A stretch of 64,000 bases of DNA, taken from the NCBI RefSeq assembly GCF_008710285.1, contig NZ_VYQF01000001.1, positions 1,683,501 to 1,747,500 of the forward strand, written 5' to 3'. This document shows, one piece after another, positions 24,255 to 33,132 of this stretch. The number at the start of each line of letters is the position of its first letter. The first letter of the stretch is position 1. The notes under the pieces were generated by a model. It had not been told where the DNA came from and made no database searches. It worked only from the letters and a program-made list of their open reading frames with translations. This DNA comes from Ginsengibacter hankyongi. GTDB lineage: Bacteria > Bacteroidota > Bacteroidia > Chitinophagales > Chitinophagaceae. The translations under genes and the position numbers were made by a program.

Positions 24255-25391
24255 CTAAATTTTATATTTTTCTGCATCCGAATGTTTAAATTCAAGTCCC
24301 ACGCCTGCTCTTTGCAAATCAGGGACGAGGCACCCATTCTTTGACGGCATCACACCATCAAAAAGCATTTTTTCAATGCGCACATGGTCATAAAAATATT
24401 CCCCGATATAAAAATTTTTCAAGGTGACAGAAGCGTGCAAGTGCAGCGCGGGAGCACAATGTGAAGAGAACGGAATTTCATACGCCTCAGCAAGGTTGCC
24501 CGCCTTTATGTAATAAGAAATGCCACCGCATCGGGTGGCATCAGCTTGTAAAATATCTACTGCACCTTGATGTATCATCTTATCGAAATAAGGGAGGTTG
24601 TATCCATATTCGCCTGCTGCAATATTCATTTTATAGGGGGCATGCTCTCTTATGAAACACAATCCTTGCAGGTTATCAGACGTTACCGGTTCCTCATACC
24701 AGCTTACATCATACTCTGCAAATGATCTTGCTTTTCCCAATGCCTGCTTCACAGTGTAAGCTCCATTTGCGTCTACGAACAAGCCTGTATTTTTTCCTAT
24801 TGCTTCTCTTGCTTTTTTTACTCTTGATACATCATCCGCCGGATGTGTTCCAATTTTCATCTTTACATATCTTATCCCTTCACTAGCCCATCCGCCTAAT
24901 TGATTTTCTAATTGCTTATCATTATAAGAAGTAAAGCCACCACTCCCATAAATAAGCATTTCATCTTTTGCCTGTCCCAATAAGCTACATAAGGGCACGT
25001 CAAATATTTTTGCTTTCAAATCCCACAATGCATTATCCACAGCGGATACCGCCATCATCGCAATGCCGGTGTTTCCATTATTCCTTATGGCTCTTATTAA
25101 TGCTGATGTAATACTTTCGATATTCATTGCATTTTTTTTGAGAACCAGTTTTTTTAATGTCTTTTCAATTATAATTCCGGTGGCTTCGTGGCCATAGGTA
25201 TATCCAATTCCGGTTTTGCCTCCTCCCTTTATTTCTACCAAAACCATTGTTGTACTGTCCCACGAAATAGTTCCATCGGCTTCATGTAAGTCTGTGGGTA
25301 TTTTATAGCTGGATACTTTTAAATCATCAATCAATATACTATCTGAATCGTCCACCTTTCTAATTATGTGTATGCGGTAAATAGTTTTCAA
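24255..25391 (-). CDS. Enolase-superfamily (mandelate racemase/muconate lactonizing-type) enzyme
   Basis: A 378-residue enolase-superfamily member, probably a sugar-acid dehydratase or epimerase. The catalytic K-x-K is in VKMKIG near residue 171; the metal ligands are DANGAY (about 205), EEPV (about 232) and AGEYGYN (about 258); an Asp follows in QADATRCGG, and the general-base His lies in SSHCAPALHLH near 311. All superfamily acid/base residues appear intact. The predicted ATG overlaps the TPP-enzyme gene by 32 bases; family alignment starts near IDDLKVSSYKIPTD, so a start further in, at the GTG of residue 13, is possible. Likely co-transcribed with the TPP enzyme. Confidence 0.88.
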   Translation of the reverse strand: MKTIYRIHIIRKVDDSDSILIDDLKVSSYKIPTDLHEADGTISWDSTTMVLVEIKGGGKTGIGYTYGHEATGIIIEKTLKKLVLKKNAMNIESITSALIRAIRNNGNTGIAMMAVSAVDNALWDLKAKIFDVPLCSLLGQAKDEMLIYGSGGFTSYNDKQLENQLGGWASEGIRYVKMKIGTHPADDVSRVKKAREAIGKNTGLFVDANGAYTVKQALGKARSFAEYDVSWYEEPVTSDNLQGLCFIREHAPYKMNIAAGEYGYNLPYFDKMIHQGAVDILQADATRCGGISYYIKAGNLAEAYEIPFSSHCAPALHLHASVTLKNFYIGEYFYDHVRIEKMLFDGVMPSKNGCLVPDLQRAGVGLEFKHSDAEKYKI

Positions 25392-27150
25392 TTACATCTT
25401 TCCATGATTGCTTAATCATATCCCAGGAATTTGTATCGCCCTTTATCATAGACGACGCAAATGCTTTTGCTTGTTTGAAGGTTATATGCGGCGGCAATGG
25501 TGGTACAGAGGGATCAGTATATACATCCAGAACAACTGGCCTTTTAAGGGTAAATGCAAACTCAAGTGATGGAACAATATCTTCAGGTTTATCAATTTTT
25601 ATTCCATCAAGCCCAAGCATTTTTGCATATTCCGCATAAGGAAAATCAGGAACGTTTTGTGAGCCTTCGAATTTAGGATCGCCTTCCATGATACGCTGTT
25701 CCCATGTTACCTGGTTGAGATCACGATTGTTCAGTACTACGATCATTAATCTCGCATCGCTCCATCGTTTCCAATATTTTGCGATCGTAATTAATCCATT
25801 ATTACCAAGCATTTGCATAGCGCCATCGCCAACCAACGCAATGGACATCCTATCAGGATAAGCAAATTTTGCAGCAATGGCATAAGGCACGCCGGGACAC
25901 ATAGTCGCCAGGTTGCCTGACAGAGAGGCTTTCATCCCTTTGCGGATTTTTATATCACGAGCAAACCAGTCTGCTGACGTTCCTGAATCGGATGATAAAA
26001 TACAATTATCAGGAAGTTGTTTTGATAATTCCCAGAAAAGCCTTTGCGGATTTATCGGATCAGCGCTGTTCATTGCTCTTGCTTCTAAAACCTTCCACCA
26101 CTCTTCAAGATTGCTTGCAATCGTTTCACGCCAGTTCCTGTCTTCTTTCCTTTGCAAAAGCGGTATCAAAGCTTTCAGTGTTTCTTTACTATCGCCCTGT
26201 AGGTTGATATCCATCGGGTAACGAATGCCGAGCATCTTTCCATCTATATCTATTTGAATTGCTTTGGCTTGCCCCTCCTTTGGTAAAAATTCTGAATATG
26301 GGAAACTGGAACCTACCATTAGCAGAGTATCGCAACCCATCATCAAATCCCAGCTGGGCTTAGTTCCCAATAAACCGATTGAACCGGTAACAAAAGGAAG
26401 CTCATCTGGAACGACTGCTTTACCCAATAATGCCTTTGCAATGCCCGCACCTAATAAATCAGCGACTTGCAGCACCTCATCCGAAGCTTCCAACGCGCCC
26501 GCACCAACCAACATAGCCACTTTTTTTCCTTCGTTTAAAATGTCAGCGGCTCTTTGTAAATCTGATTGATGAGGAATGATTCTAGGAGTGGAATAATTTA
26601 AACCTGAATGAACAGTGCCGTGAGTTCTTTTTGGCTCTTCAAAATCTTCGTCCTGTAAATCATTGGGTATAATAATACACGTAACGCAACGTTCATTTTT
26701 TGCTATACGAATTGCACGATCAACAAGATGACGTATTTGGGAAGGCACTGTGGCCATGTGAACGTATTCATGCGCAACATCTTTATATAAAGAAATCAAA
26801 TCCACTTCCTGCTGATAACTTCCACCCATAGCCGCTCGTGCTTGTTGGCCAACAATTGCCACGACCGGTGCGTGGTCCATCTTTGCATCATATAGGCCAT
26901 TTAACAGATGAATAGCGCCAGGTCCTGATGTTGCCATACAAACACCGACTTCACCGGTAAACTTTGCGTGGCCGCAAGCCATAAACGCTGCATTTTCTTC
27001 ATGCCTTACCTGTATAAAATCAATCTTATCTTTTGCCCTGTCCATGGAGCCCATAAGGCCATTGATGCCATCTCCAGGGAATCCAAAAACCCTGGTTACG
27101 CCCCATTCTGAAAGCCTGTTTACTAAAAAATCTCCTACTGTCTGGCTCAT
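25360..27150 (-). CDS. Thiamine-diphosphate enzyme, pyruvate oxidase/dehydrogenase-like
   Basis: A 596-residue ThDP-dependent enzyme resembling PoxB and related acetolactate-synthase-fold proteins. The N-terminal Pyr domain has GFPGDGINGLMG and the catalytic glutamate in RHEENAAFMACGHAK; the central domain carries VGAGALEA; the C-terminal PP domain has the Mg/ThDP motif LVGDGAMQMLGNN with the downstream Asn. The likely reaction is oxidative decarboxylation of pyruvate or another 2-keto acid; no C-terminal amphipathic membrane-binding helix is clear. It begins the two-gene operon with the enolase-superfamily enzyme, whose product could be a 2-keto acid. Confidence 0.88.
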   Translation of the reverse strand: MSQTVGDFLVNRLSEWGVTRVFGFPGDGINGLMGSMDRAKDKIDFIQVRHEENAAFMACGHAKFTGEVGVCMATSGPGAIHLLNGLYDAKMDHAPVVAIVGQQARAAMGGSYQQEVDLISLYKDVAHEYVHMATVPSQIRHLVDRAIRIAKNERCVTCIIIPNDLQDEDFEEPKRTHGTVHSGLNYSTPRIIPHQSDLQRAADILNEGKKVAMLVGAGALEASDEVLQVADLLGAGIAKALLGKAVVPDELPFVTGSIGLLGTKPSWDLMMGCDTLLMVGSSFPYSEFLPKEGQAKAIQIDIDGKMLGIRYPMDINLQGDSKETLKALIPLLQRKEDRNWRETIASNLEEWWKVLEARAMNSADPINPQRLFWELSKQLPDNCILSSDSGTSADWFARDIKIRKGMKASLSGNLATMCPGVPYAIAAKFAYPDRMSIALVGDGAMQMLGNNGLITIAKYWKRWSDARLMIVVLNNRDLNQVTWEQRIMEGDPKFEGSQNVPDFPYAEYAKMLGLDGIKIDKPEDIVPSLEFAFTLKRPVVLDVYTDPSVPPLPPHITFKQAKAFASSMIKGDTNSWDMIKQSWKDVIENYLPHTHN

Positions 27151-27677
27151 TATAAATATGTTTAAAAAGTTTTATTCACTCTCACTTAAATGAATAATTA
27201 AAATGTATTAATAAGAACTATCTAATGACCAATCGCCCGGTTATAAAGTTTTACATTGTTCCTTAATAAGGATGGAAACTGTTGAGATTGTAGACGGGTG
27301 TTGCATAAAAAGTTAACTGTGAGACTCCAGGATTTTTTATCGCTTTAGAAAAAGTTACCGAGTGTAACTTTTAGAATTTGTTGAAAGACAAAATCCTGCC
27401 CACTTTGTAAAGATCATCAAAGACTTTGCCAATATAAAACAAGGTGATTAAAATATTACACTTCGATTAGGGAAGGTATAAGAAGAATTTTTTACCAATT
27501 TTTAAATGAGATGAAACACGTCATACGTTTGTTATGCAATCCCCAACACTTTCAACCTTGCGTGAATATTGGTCATTAATTATACTTGCTATAGCACACG
27601 ACATAATATCCGAGCGAAATCATCGTTTGATAAGAACTATACGAGCGATTTTAAATACAGTATTCCAAAATTCATTA
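27151..27677. other. 527-bp intergenic region with nested inverted repeats
   Basis: Between the divergent TPP-enzyme and flippase genes. It holds a perfect 9-bp inverted repeat AAAAGTTAC/GTAACTTTT with a 5-base loop (27350-27372), nested inside a second perfect 9-bp repeat CAGGATTTT/AAAATCCTG (27328-27336 with 27390-27398). An open frame joins the flippase gene from 27534, but its residues are not membrane-like and the family start is at 27678. No gene is recognised in this stretch. Confidence 0.55.
27328..27398. repeat. Nested inverted repeats (hairpin within hairpin)
   Basis: Outer arms CAGGATTTT and AAAATCCTG (9 of 9 complementary) flank an inner perfect hairpin, AAAAGTTAC-CGAGT-GTAACTTTT. 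Folded as RNA this makes a long, partly unpaired stem of 71 bases. It could be a small structured RNA, an operator cluster, or the trace of a small mobile element. The inner hairpin with its TTTT tail also resembles a terminator, although no gene ends here. Confidence 0.5.
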
Positions 27678-28967
27678 ATGACCTCTATCCAATCTCTAAA
27701 AGGGCAGTATAAAAGTCCGGCATTGAAAGCGATGGGGATTTATACTATCACCAATTTTTTCGGAAAAGGATTGTCCTTTTTGTTACTGCCACTCTTTACA
27801 AATCCAAAATATTTAACCCCGGCTGACAATGGTTTGCTGAGCCTATTCGGACAGGCTATTATTTTTGTGCTTCCTTTTATTAACCTTGGCGTGTTGCAAT
27901 CGGCGTCTGTTGACTATTTTAAATTAGATAGAAAAAACTTTAAAGATTTCTGCACTACCGGTTTTGCCATGGCAATCACAATGGCGATAGTTTCTGCAAT
28001 CGCTTTCTTCCTGGGTCGTGATTTTCTGTCAAAAAGATTCTCATTCCCAGCAATATTTATTTGGGCTATCCCTTTTGCAGCTTTTCTAAATTTCTGCTAC
28101 GAATTCGTAATACTGCTCGTCCGTAACCGGGATGATGCGCCACGTTATATGAAAGTAAACATTACGAAAATAGTAATGGAATTAGGTCTTGCCGTTTTAT
28201 TAATAGTATATTTCTCCTGGGGTTGGCTGGGAAGAGTTTCGGGTATACTTGTATCTGCAGCAATGGTGGCTTTGTACGCGGTATATTTTCTTTTAAAAAA
28301 TGGTTATTTATGCGGCACGGTTAGAAAACAAATTATTATCGCAGAACTAAAATACAGTGTTCCCATAATTACGATGCAGTTAAGCATGTTTTGTCTTTTT
28401 TCGTCCGATAGTTTTTTGCTGGCCGGTATCACGAAAAATACCGCTGAAGTAGGTATATACGGAATGGCCTGCGTGTTTGGCAGCATCATCATTACTTTGT
28501 CGGGCGCCATCATTCAATACATGGTACCAAAAATAAACAAAGCGCTTGCTGCTGAGCAGACAGACTATGCTGAAATACAAAAGCAGGCGAAAATGTACTT
28601 CAGCATTATGGCCTTCGCATTTGTTGCACTGCTACTATGCGTTCCCGTTATATATCACCTCTTTATCAATAGTACTTATTGGCCGGGCATCCGTTATTTC
28701 TTTTTCCTTTCAGCAGGATATTTCTTTTGGACAATAGCGGTTTTTATGTACACCTTTCTTTTGTATCACAAACAAAAAATGAAACTGTTTGCGCAAGCGC
28801 TCTTCGTAATTGCAATAAGCCTCTGCAGTAATTATTTATTTATAAAAGCGATGGGATCTATAGGCGCTGCCGTTTCCGTTTGTTGCAGTTATTTTATAGT
28901 CATGTTGCTGGCATTTATAGCTACCAAAAAATATTGGAAGTTGTTATTGCATTCTGCTAAAGTATGA
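27678..28967 (+). CDS. Polysaccharide flippase (Wzx/MATE-like, MOP superfamily)
   Basis: A 429-residue polytopic inner-membrane protein with about 12 or more hydrophobic helices, as in Wzx-type O-antigen/EPS repeat-unit flippases of the MOP superfamily. The typical N-terminus is seen at KAMGIYTITNFFGKGLSFLLLP. I start it at the ATG at 27678 (MTSIQSLKGQY), because the 48 residues encoded upstream in the same frame are not membrane-like and the family begins here. It overlaps the next glycosyltransferase by four bases (ATGA), showing translational coupling. It opens the polysaccharide locus. Confidence 0.88.
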   Translation: MTSIQSLKGQYKSPALKAMGIYTITNFFGKGLSFLLLPLFTNPKYLTPADNGLLSLFGQAIIFVLPFINLGVLQSASVDYFKLDRKNFKDFCTTGFAMAITMAIVSAIAFFLGRDFLSKRFSFPAIFIWAIPFAAFLNFCYEFVILLVRNRDDAPRYMKVNITKIVMELGLAVLLIVYFSWGWLGRVSGILVSAAMVALYAVYFLLKNGYLCGTVRKQIIIAELKYSVPIITMQLSMFCLFSSDSFLLAGITKNTAEVGIYGMACVFGSIIITLSGAIIQYMVPKINKALAAEQTDYAEIQKQAKMYFSIMAFAFVALLLCVPVIYHLFINSTYWPGIRYFFFLSAGYFFWTIAVFMYTFLLYHKQKMKLFAQALFVIAISLCSNYLFIKAMGSIGAAVSVCCSYFIVMLLAFIATKKYWKLLLHSAKV

Positions 28968-30163
28968 AGAAGTCAATGCCACATATTATCAATCCGATAA
29001 AAAAAGATGCCTCCGGTACCAGTAATTTTGTAAAGAAGCCTCATAACAATGCAGGAGTAAATAAGAAACCACAAATTAAAAAGATTCTGTTTATTTTAAA
29101 TGATCTTGGCGGTGGCGGCGCAGAAAGGGTATTGGTAAATATTGCAAATTCTTTTTATGAAAATGGGATAAAAGTAGAATTCTTAGTTGGGAAAAAGCAA
29201 GGCCTTTATTTGGATGTTTTGCATCCTTCCATTCCGGTTACTGAAGGCGGGGGCACTTCGTTTTATAAATATTTACAAGTAGTTCCAGCGGTTTTAATAA
29301 AAAATAATTACACCCATGTTTTTACGGCAAGCGATTATGTGGGCGCTGCCGCTATAATTGCGAAAAAAAAATCCGGAGTCGCGGCGAAAATTTATCATAC
29401 ACATCATTATCATTTACCGCAGAAGCGGTCTTTAAAACATTGGAAAGGCGATTTAGTTGCAAGGTTTATTCATTTTTTTATTACGCCACGTGCCGATAAA
29501 ATAATAGCGGTAAGCAAAGGAAATTTAGCATGGCTGCGAAAATTCAGTAATCATAAATTGCCCCACGGAACAACTATTTATAATCCTGTTTTTGATGATT
29601 CTATTTACACGCTCGCCGAAGAAAAAATTAATTACCCGGCGGATATTTCAGGAAGAACAATTCTTTTAAGTATTGGGCGGCTTGAAGAGCAGAAAGATCA
29701 CTTAACACTTATAAAATCATTTCAAATTTTAAAAAAAACCAGGCCGCGTATAATCCTGTTTATATTAGGCATCGGTAATTTAAAATCAAAACTGGAAAAT
29801 TATATCCTGGAAAATAATTTGCAAAACGATATTTTTTTAGTTGGATTTGATCCCAATCCTTATAAATGGATAGCGGATTGCGATGTTTTTGTATTGCCTT
29901 CTATAAGTGAAGGTTTTGGAAATGTTCTGGTAGAAGCTATGGCTCTGGGAAAAACAATTGTAAGCACCAATTGTCCATCCGGCCCTTCGGAAATCCTGCA
30001 AAAAGGAAAATTGGGATATTTATGCCCGGTAAAAAATCCTGCTGAAATGGCAATATCGGTTGAACGTGCAGTTCGTTCTCCAATTAACAGTAATATTTTA
30101 AAAGCTGCGAGCTACCGGTATCGCATAAGCGAAATTGTAAAGGAGTATATTGAAATACTTTGA
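28964..30163 (+). CDS. Family 4 glycosyltransferase (GT-B)
   Basis: A 399-residue GT4 retaining glycosyltransferase, probably adding a sugar to the lipid-linked repeat unit at the cytoplasmic membrane face. The acceptor-side motif GGGGAERVLVNIA is near residue 45, SIGRLEEQKDHLTLIKSF marks the C-terminal Rossmann fold, and PSISEGFGNVLVEAM carries the E-x7-E motif. About 40 N-terminal residues (KKSMPHIINPIKKDASG) precede the domain and look unstructured, so a later start is possible. Donor and acceptor are unknown. Confidence 0.88.
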   Translation: MKKSMPHIINPIKKDASGTSNFVKKPHNNAGVNKKPQIKKILFILNDLGGGGAERVLVNIANSFYENGIKVEFLVGKKQGLYLDVLHPSIPVTEGGGTSFYKYLQVVPAVLIKNNYTHVFTASDYVGAAAIIAKKKSGVAAKIYHTHHYHLPQKRSLKHWKGDLVARFIHFFITPRADKIIAVSKGNLAWLRKFSNHKLPHGTTIYNPVFDDSIYTLAEEKINYPADISGRTILLSIGRLEEQKDHLTLIKSFQILKKTRPRIILFILGIGNLKSKLENYILENNLQNDIFLVGFDPNPYKWIADCDVFVLPSISEGFGNVLVEAMALGKTIVSTNCPSGPSEILQKGKLGYLCPVKNPAEMAISVERAVRSPINSNILKAASYRYRISEIVKEYIEIL

Positions 30164-30211
30164 AAAATTAAGAACTAATTGATTGCTTTTCTTAAAAAAG
30201 GGCAATATAAA

Positions 30212-30238
30212 ATTTTACATTATTGCTTTATGTAAAAT
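30212..30238. repeat. Perfect inverted repeat ATTTTACAT-N9-ATGTAAAAT
   Basis: Nine-base arms at 30212-30220 and 30230-30238 are perfectly complementary. The repeat sits in the 193-bp gap between the GT4 gene and the first amidotransferase gene, just after a weaker hairpin at 30182-30206 (ATTGC/GCAAT). It could be an operator or the end of the first transcript; no long T tract follows. Confidence 0.5.
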
Positions 30239-30356
30239 GATGGACATGAGGTACAATATTTATGGCCCATACAATGTGCAGTCTTATTGTAAATAAACCC
30301 GAAAAAGCGGACAATATTTTATAATTATTTTCGCTTTATTTCAAAATCAATTATTC

Positions 30357-32237
30357 ATGTGTGGCATCGCTGGTTTTATTTCTTTAGATAAAAAACTCAA
30401 TCGACAGCATTTACATATAATGGCTGATAGCCTTGCTCACCGGGGTCCTGATGCAGAAGGGTTTTATTACGATGATTCAAATAATTATAATGCCGGCCTT
30501 GCTCACAGAAGGCTAAGCATTTTAGATTTAAGCACTACGGCTAATCAACCTATGATAAGCCATGATGGGCGATTTCTAATGGTTTTTAACGGAGAGATAT
30601 ATAATTTCCGGGAATTACAAAAAGAAAAATTAGCAAGGGTCGTTTTTAAAACACACAGTGATAGTGAAGTGATATTGGAGTGTTTCGCCAAACATGGTAT
30701 CTCATGTTTTAACTGGTTCAACGGCATGTTTGCAATTGCATTTTGGGACTTGCATCTGCAAAAACTAACCGTGGTAAGAGACAGGTTTGGAGTGAAGCCG
30801 CTAACTTATTTTTATGATAAAAATTCATTCATATTTGCTTCCCAGCTAAAAGCCTTTGAAGATTTACCCGTCCAAAAAACATTGAACATAGAGGCACTTA
30901 AAGATTATTTCTTTCTTGATTATATACCAAAAACCCAATCGATATACAACGAAATAAATAAATTGCCTAACGGCTATTATTTGGAATATACGCCTGGCAA
31001 AGATTTAGAAATATTCTCCTGGTATAATTTATTAGATAAATATTCTTTGCAAAAAAAACCTGTTTTAACAGCCGATGCTGTAGAAGAATTTGATCATTTA
31101 TTAAAAAGCTCGGTAAAGTTGAGAATGCTCAGCGATGTAAAGGTCGGCTCGTTTTTAAGTGGTGGTACTGATTCTTCTTTAATTGCTGCTAAGTTTCAAG
31201 AGAATTCTTCCATTCCGGTCGAAACTTTTACAATCGGGTTTGATGTAAAAGAATATGATGAAACTAAATATGCAAAAGAAGTTGCAGAAATTTTAAAAAC
31301 ATCCCATCACCAATTCAATGTGGATGAAGCATATTGCCTTTCTGAATTAGAAGCTGTAGTAGATGCTTACGATGAGCCCTTTGTAGGGCCATCTACCATT
31401 CCTACATTAATAGTTTGCGAAAAAGCAAAACAGTTGGTAACAGTGGCTTTAAGCGGCGATGGCGGCGATGAAATATTCCTGGGATATAGCTGGTATAGCC
31501 GTTACGGCCAATTACAAAATGTTTATAAATACAGCAATACCCCGTTAAGAAACCTTGCTTCGTCTTTAATGAAAAGAATGGGAATGAAATATAATAAAGG
31601 GTCAGCCTTATTAGAGAACGAGAATGAAAAAACATTATTACTGCATCTCATTTCACAGGAACAGGGTATGTTCACAGAAAAACAAATAAGCTGCTTATTC
31701 AATAATCCATACTCACATCAAACTATAGTAAACGATTGGATAAGTATAGATAAATTGCCAATAGATAATAAAGAAAAAGTTTCCCTGTTCGATATAAATA
31801 ATTACCTCGCCAATAACCTGATGTACAAAATGGATATTGCCTCAATGGCCAATAGCCTTGAGGTGCGTTTACCTTTTTTAGACTATCGGCTTGTAGAATT
31901 TAGCATTAACCTGCCGACGGATTTAAAAATAAACGGCAAAATGCATAAATTTTTAATGAAACAAGATTTGGAACGTTACCTGCCGCAACATTTGATTTAT
32001 AGAAAAAAGTGGGGGTTCCCGGCGCCTATTGCCAAATGGCTTTCGGGCAGCCTGGCTTATTTAATTGATATTCATTTACTTGATAAAAATAAAATTGAAC
32101 AACAAGGAATCTTTAATTATTCTTTTATAGAAAAATTAGTTAAGGAATTTAAAAACGGCAATTCCTATCTCGGTAAAAAACTTTGGAGTCTTATAATTTT
32201 TCAATTGTGGTTTAATAAGCATTATGAAAAAAACTGA
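30357..32237 (+). CDS. Asparagine synthase-like glutamine amidotransferase (first copy)
   Basis: A 626-residue AsnB-type protein. The N-terminal class II glutaminase domain begins MCGIAGFI, with the nucleophile Cys2, and contains LAHRGPDAEGF. The synthetase domain has the ATP pyrophosphatase loop SGGTDSS (S268) and SGDGGDEIFLGY. In polysaccharide loci such enzymes commonly amidate uronic acids rather than make asparagine, which fits this setting, but the substrate is not proven. It overlaps the downstream deacetylase gene by 14 bases. Confidence 0.9.
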   Translation: MCGIAGFISLDKKLNRQHLHIMADSLAHRGPDAEGFYYDDSNNYNAGLAHRRLSILDLSTTANQPMISHDGRFLMVFNGEIYNFRELQKEKLARVVFKTHSDSEVILECFAKHGISCFNWFNGMFAIAFWDLHLQKLTVVRDRFGVKPLTYFYDKNSFIFASQLKAFEDLPVQKTLNIEALKDYFFLDYIPKTQSIYNEINKLPNGYYLEYTPGKDLEIFSWYNLLDKYSLQKKPVLTADAVEEFDHLLKSSVKLRMLSDVKVGSFLSGGTDSSLIAAKFQENSSIPVETFTIGFDVKEYDETKYAKEVAEILKTSHHQFNVDEAYCLSELEAVVDAYDEPFVGPSTIPTLIVCEKAKQLVTVALSGDGGDEIFLGYSWYSRYGQLQNVYKYSNTPLRNLASSLMKRMGMKYNKGSALLENENEKTLLLHLISQEQGMFTEKQISCLFNNPYSHQTIVNDWISIDKLPIDNKEKVSLFDINNYLANNLMYKMDIASMANSLEVRLPFLDYRLVEFSINLPTDLKINGKMHKFLMKQDLERYLPQHLIYRKKWGFPAPIAKWLSGSLAYLIDIHLLDKNKIEQQGIFNYSFIEKLVKEFKNGNSYLGKKLWSLIIFQLWFNKHYEKN

Positions 32238-33132
32238 AGCCTCCATATTATTATTTCATAGAGTACATCCTACAAGAGATATTCTGTGGGACCCAATGGA
32301 TCCAAAACGATTTGAATCCATTTTAAAATTTATTAAAAAAAATTATACCGTGTTGCCGCTGTTGGAGATTCTTGAAACAAAACCAGTCAACACAAAAAAG
32401 CCTTTAGCTGCAATTACATTCGATGACGGATACAGGGATTTTATAGACTATAGTTTACCGATAATGACCCATTTAAAAATTCCCTCATCAATGTACGTTG
32501 TTACAGATTGCATTTGTAGAAACAAACCTACGTGGACATTTGAAGTAGATTATCTTTTTTTTCATACAAAAAAATTGCAGATCAACTGGACAATCGATAT
32601 ATCCTTTATGCCTGCGACACTGCAAAAAAACAAATTTGCCAACAAGAAAGAATTAATCGCTTTTTGTTTAAAATTTAAACAGCACATAAAATTAATCCCT
32701 GAACAAAAAAGAAAAAGCTTGATATATGATTTGCTCAGTTCTTTTAACGATGTAACGATTCCAACAGGGCTAATGATGAGTTGGAAAGAAATAAATCAAA
32801 TTATTAACCATGGAATAGAAGTGGGCTCACACACAGTAACACATCCGTCACTGGCAACACTTGACAAAGTTGATATACAGAAAGAATTGGAAGAATCAAA
32901 GTCAGCGTTATTTAAACATACCGGTATTAATCCAAAAATAATTTCATACCCTGTGGGCAGCTATAATCAGGAGGTAAAAGAAGCTTCAGCTGTAACAGGT
33001 TATAAATATGGATTAGCGGTGAATCATAAAATATATGATCTAAAGTCAGGAAACAATTTTGAAATTCCGCGAATAGAATTATACAATGAACCTTTTTGGA
33101 AAAGCTGGTTAAGAATAAAACAATATGTATAG
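32224..33132 (+). CDS. NodB-type polysaccharide deacetylase (first copy)
   Basis: A 302-residue carbohydrate esterase family 4 protein expected to remove N-acetyl groups from sugars. The catalytic Asp pair is D67-D68 in TFDDGYRDF; the metal-binding H203-x3-H207 is in SHTVTHPSL; and SYPVGSYN supplies the third motif. No signal peptide is visible, so it probably acts in the cytoplasm on a lipid-linked intermediate. It overlaps the genes on both sides (14 bases upstream, 8 bases downstream), a tightly packed operon. Confidence 0.88.
   Translation: MKKTEASILLFHRVHPTRDILWDPMDPKRFESILKFIKKNYTVLPLLEILETKPVNTKKPLAAITFDDGYRDFIDYSLPIMTHLKIPSSMYVVTDCICRNKPTWTFEVDYLFFHTKKLQINWTIDISFMPATLQKNKFANKKELIAFCLKFKQHIKLIPEQKRKSLIYDLLSSFNDVTIPTGLMMSWKEINQIINHGIEVGSHTVTHPSLATLDKVDIQKELEESKSALFKHTGINPKIISYPVGSYNQEVKEASAVTGYKYGLAVNHKIYDLKSGNNFEIPRIELYNEPFWKSWLRIKQYV

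Noticed and set aside
27534..27677. A 48-residue N-terminal extension of the flippase gene
   Set aside because: The extension is not membrane-like and the flippase family begins at the ATG at 27678.
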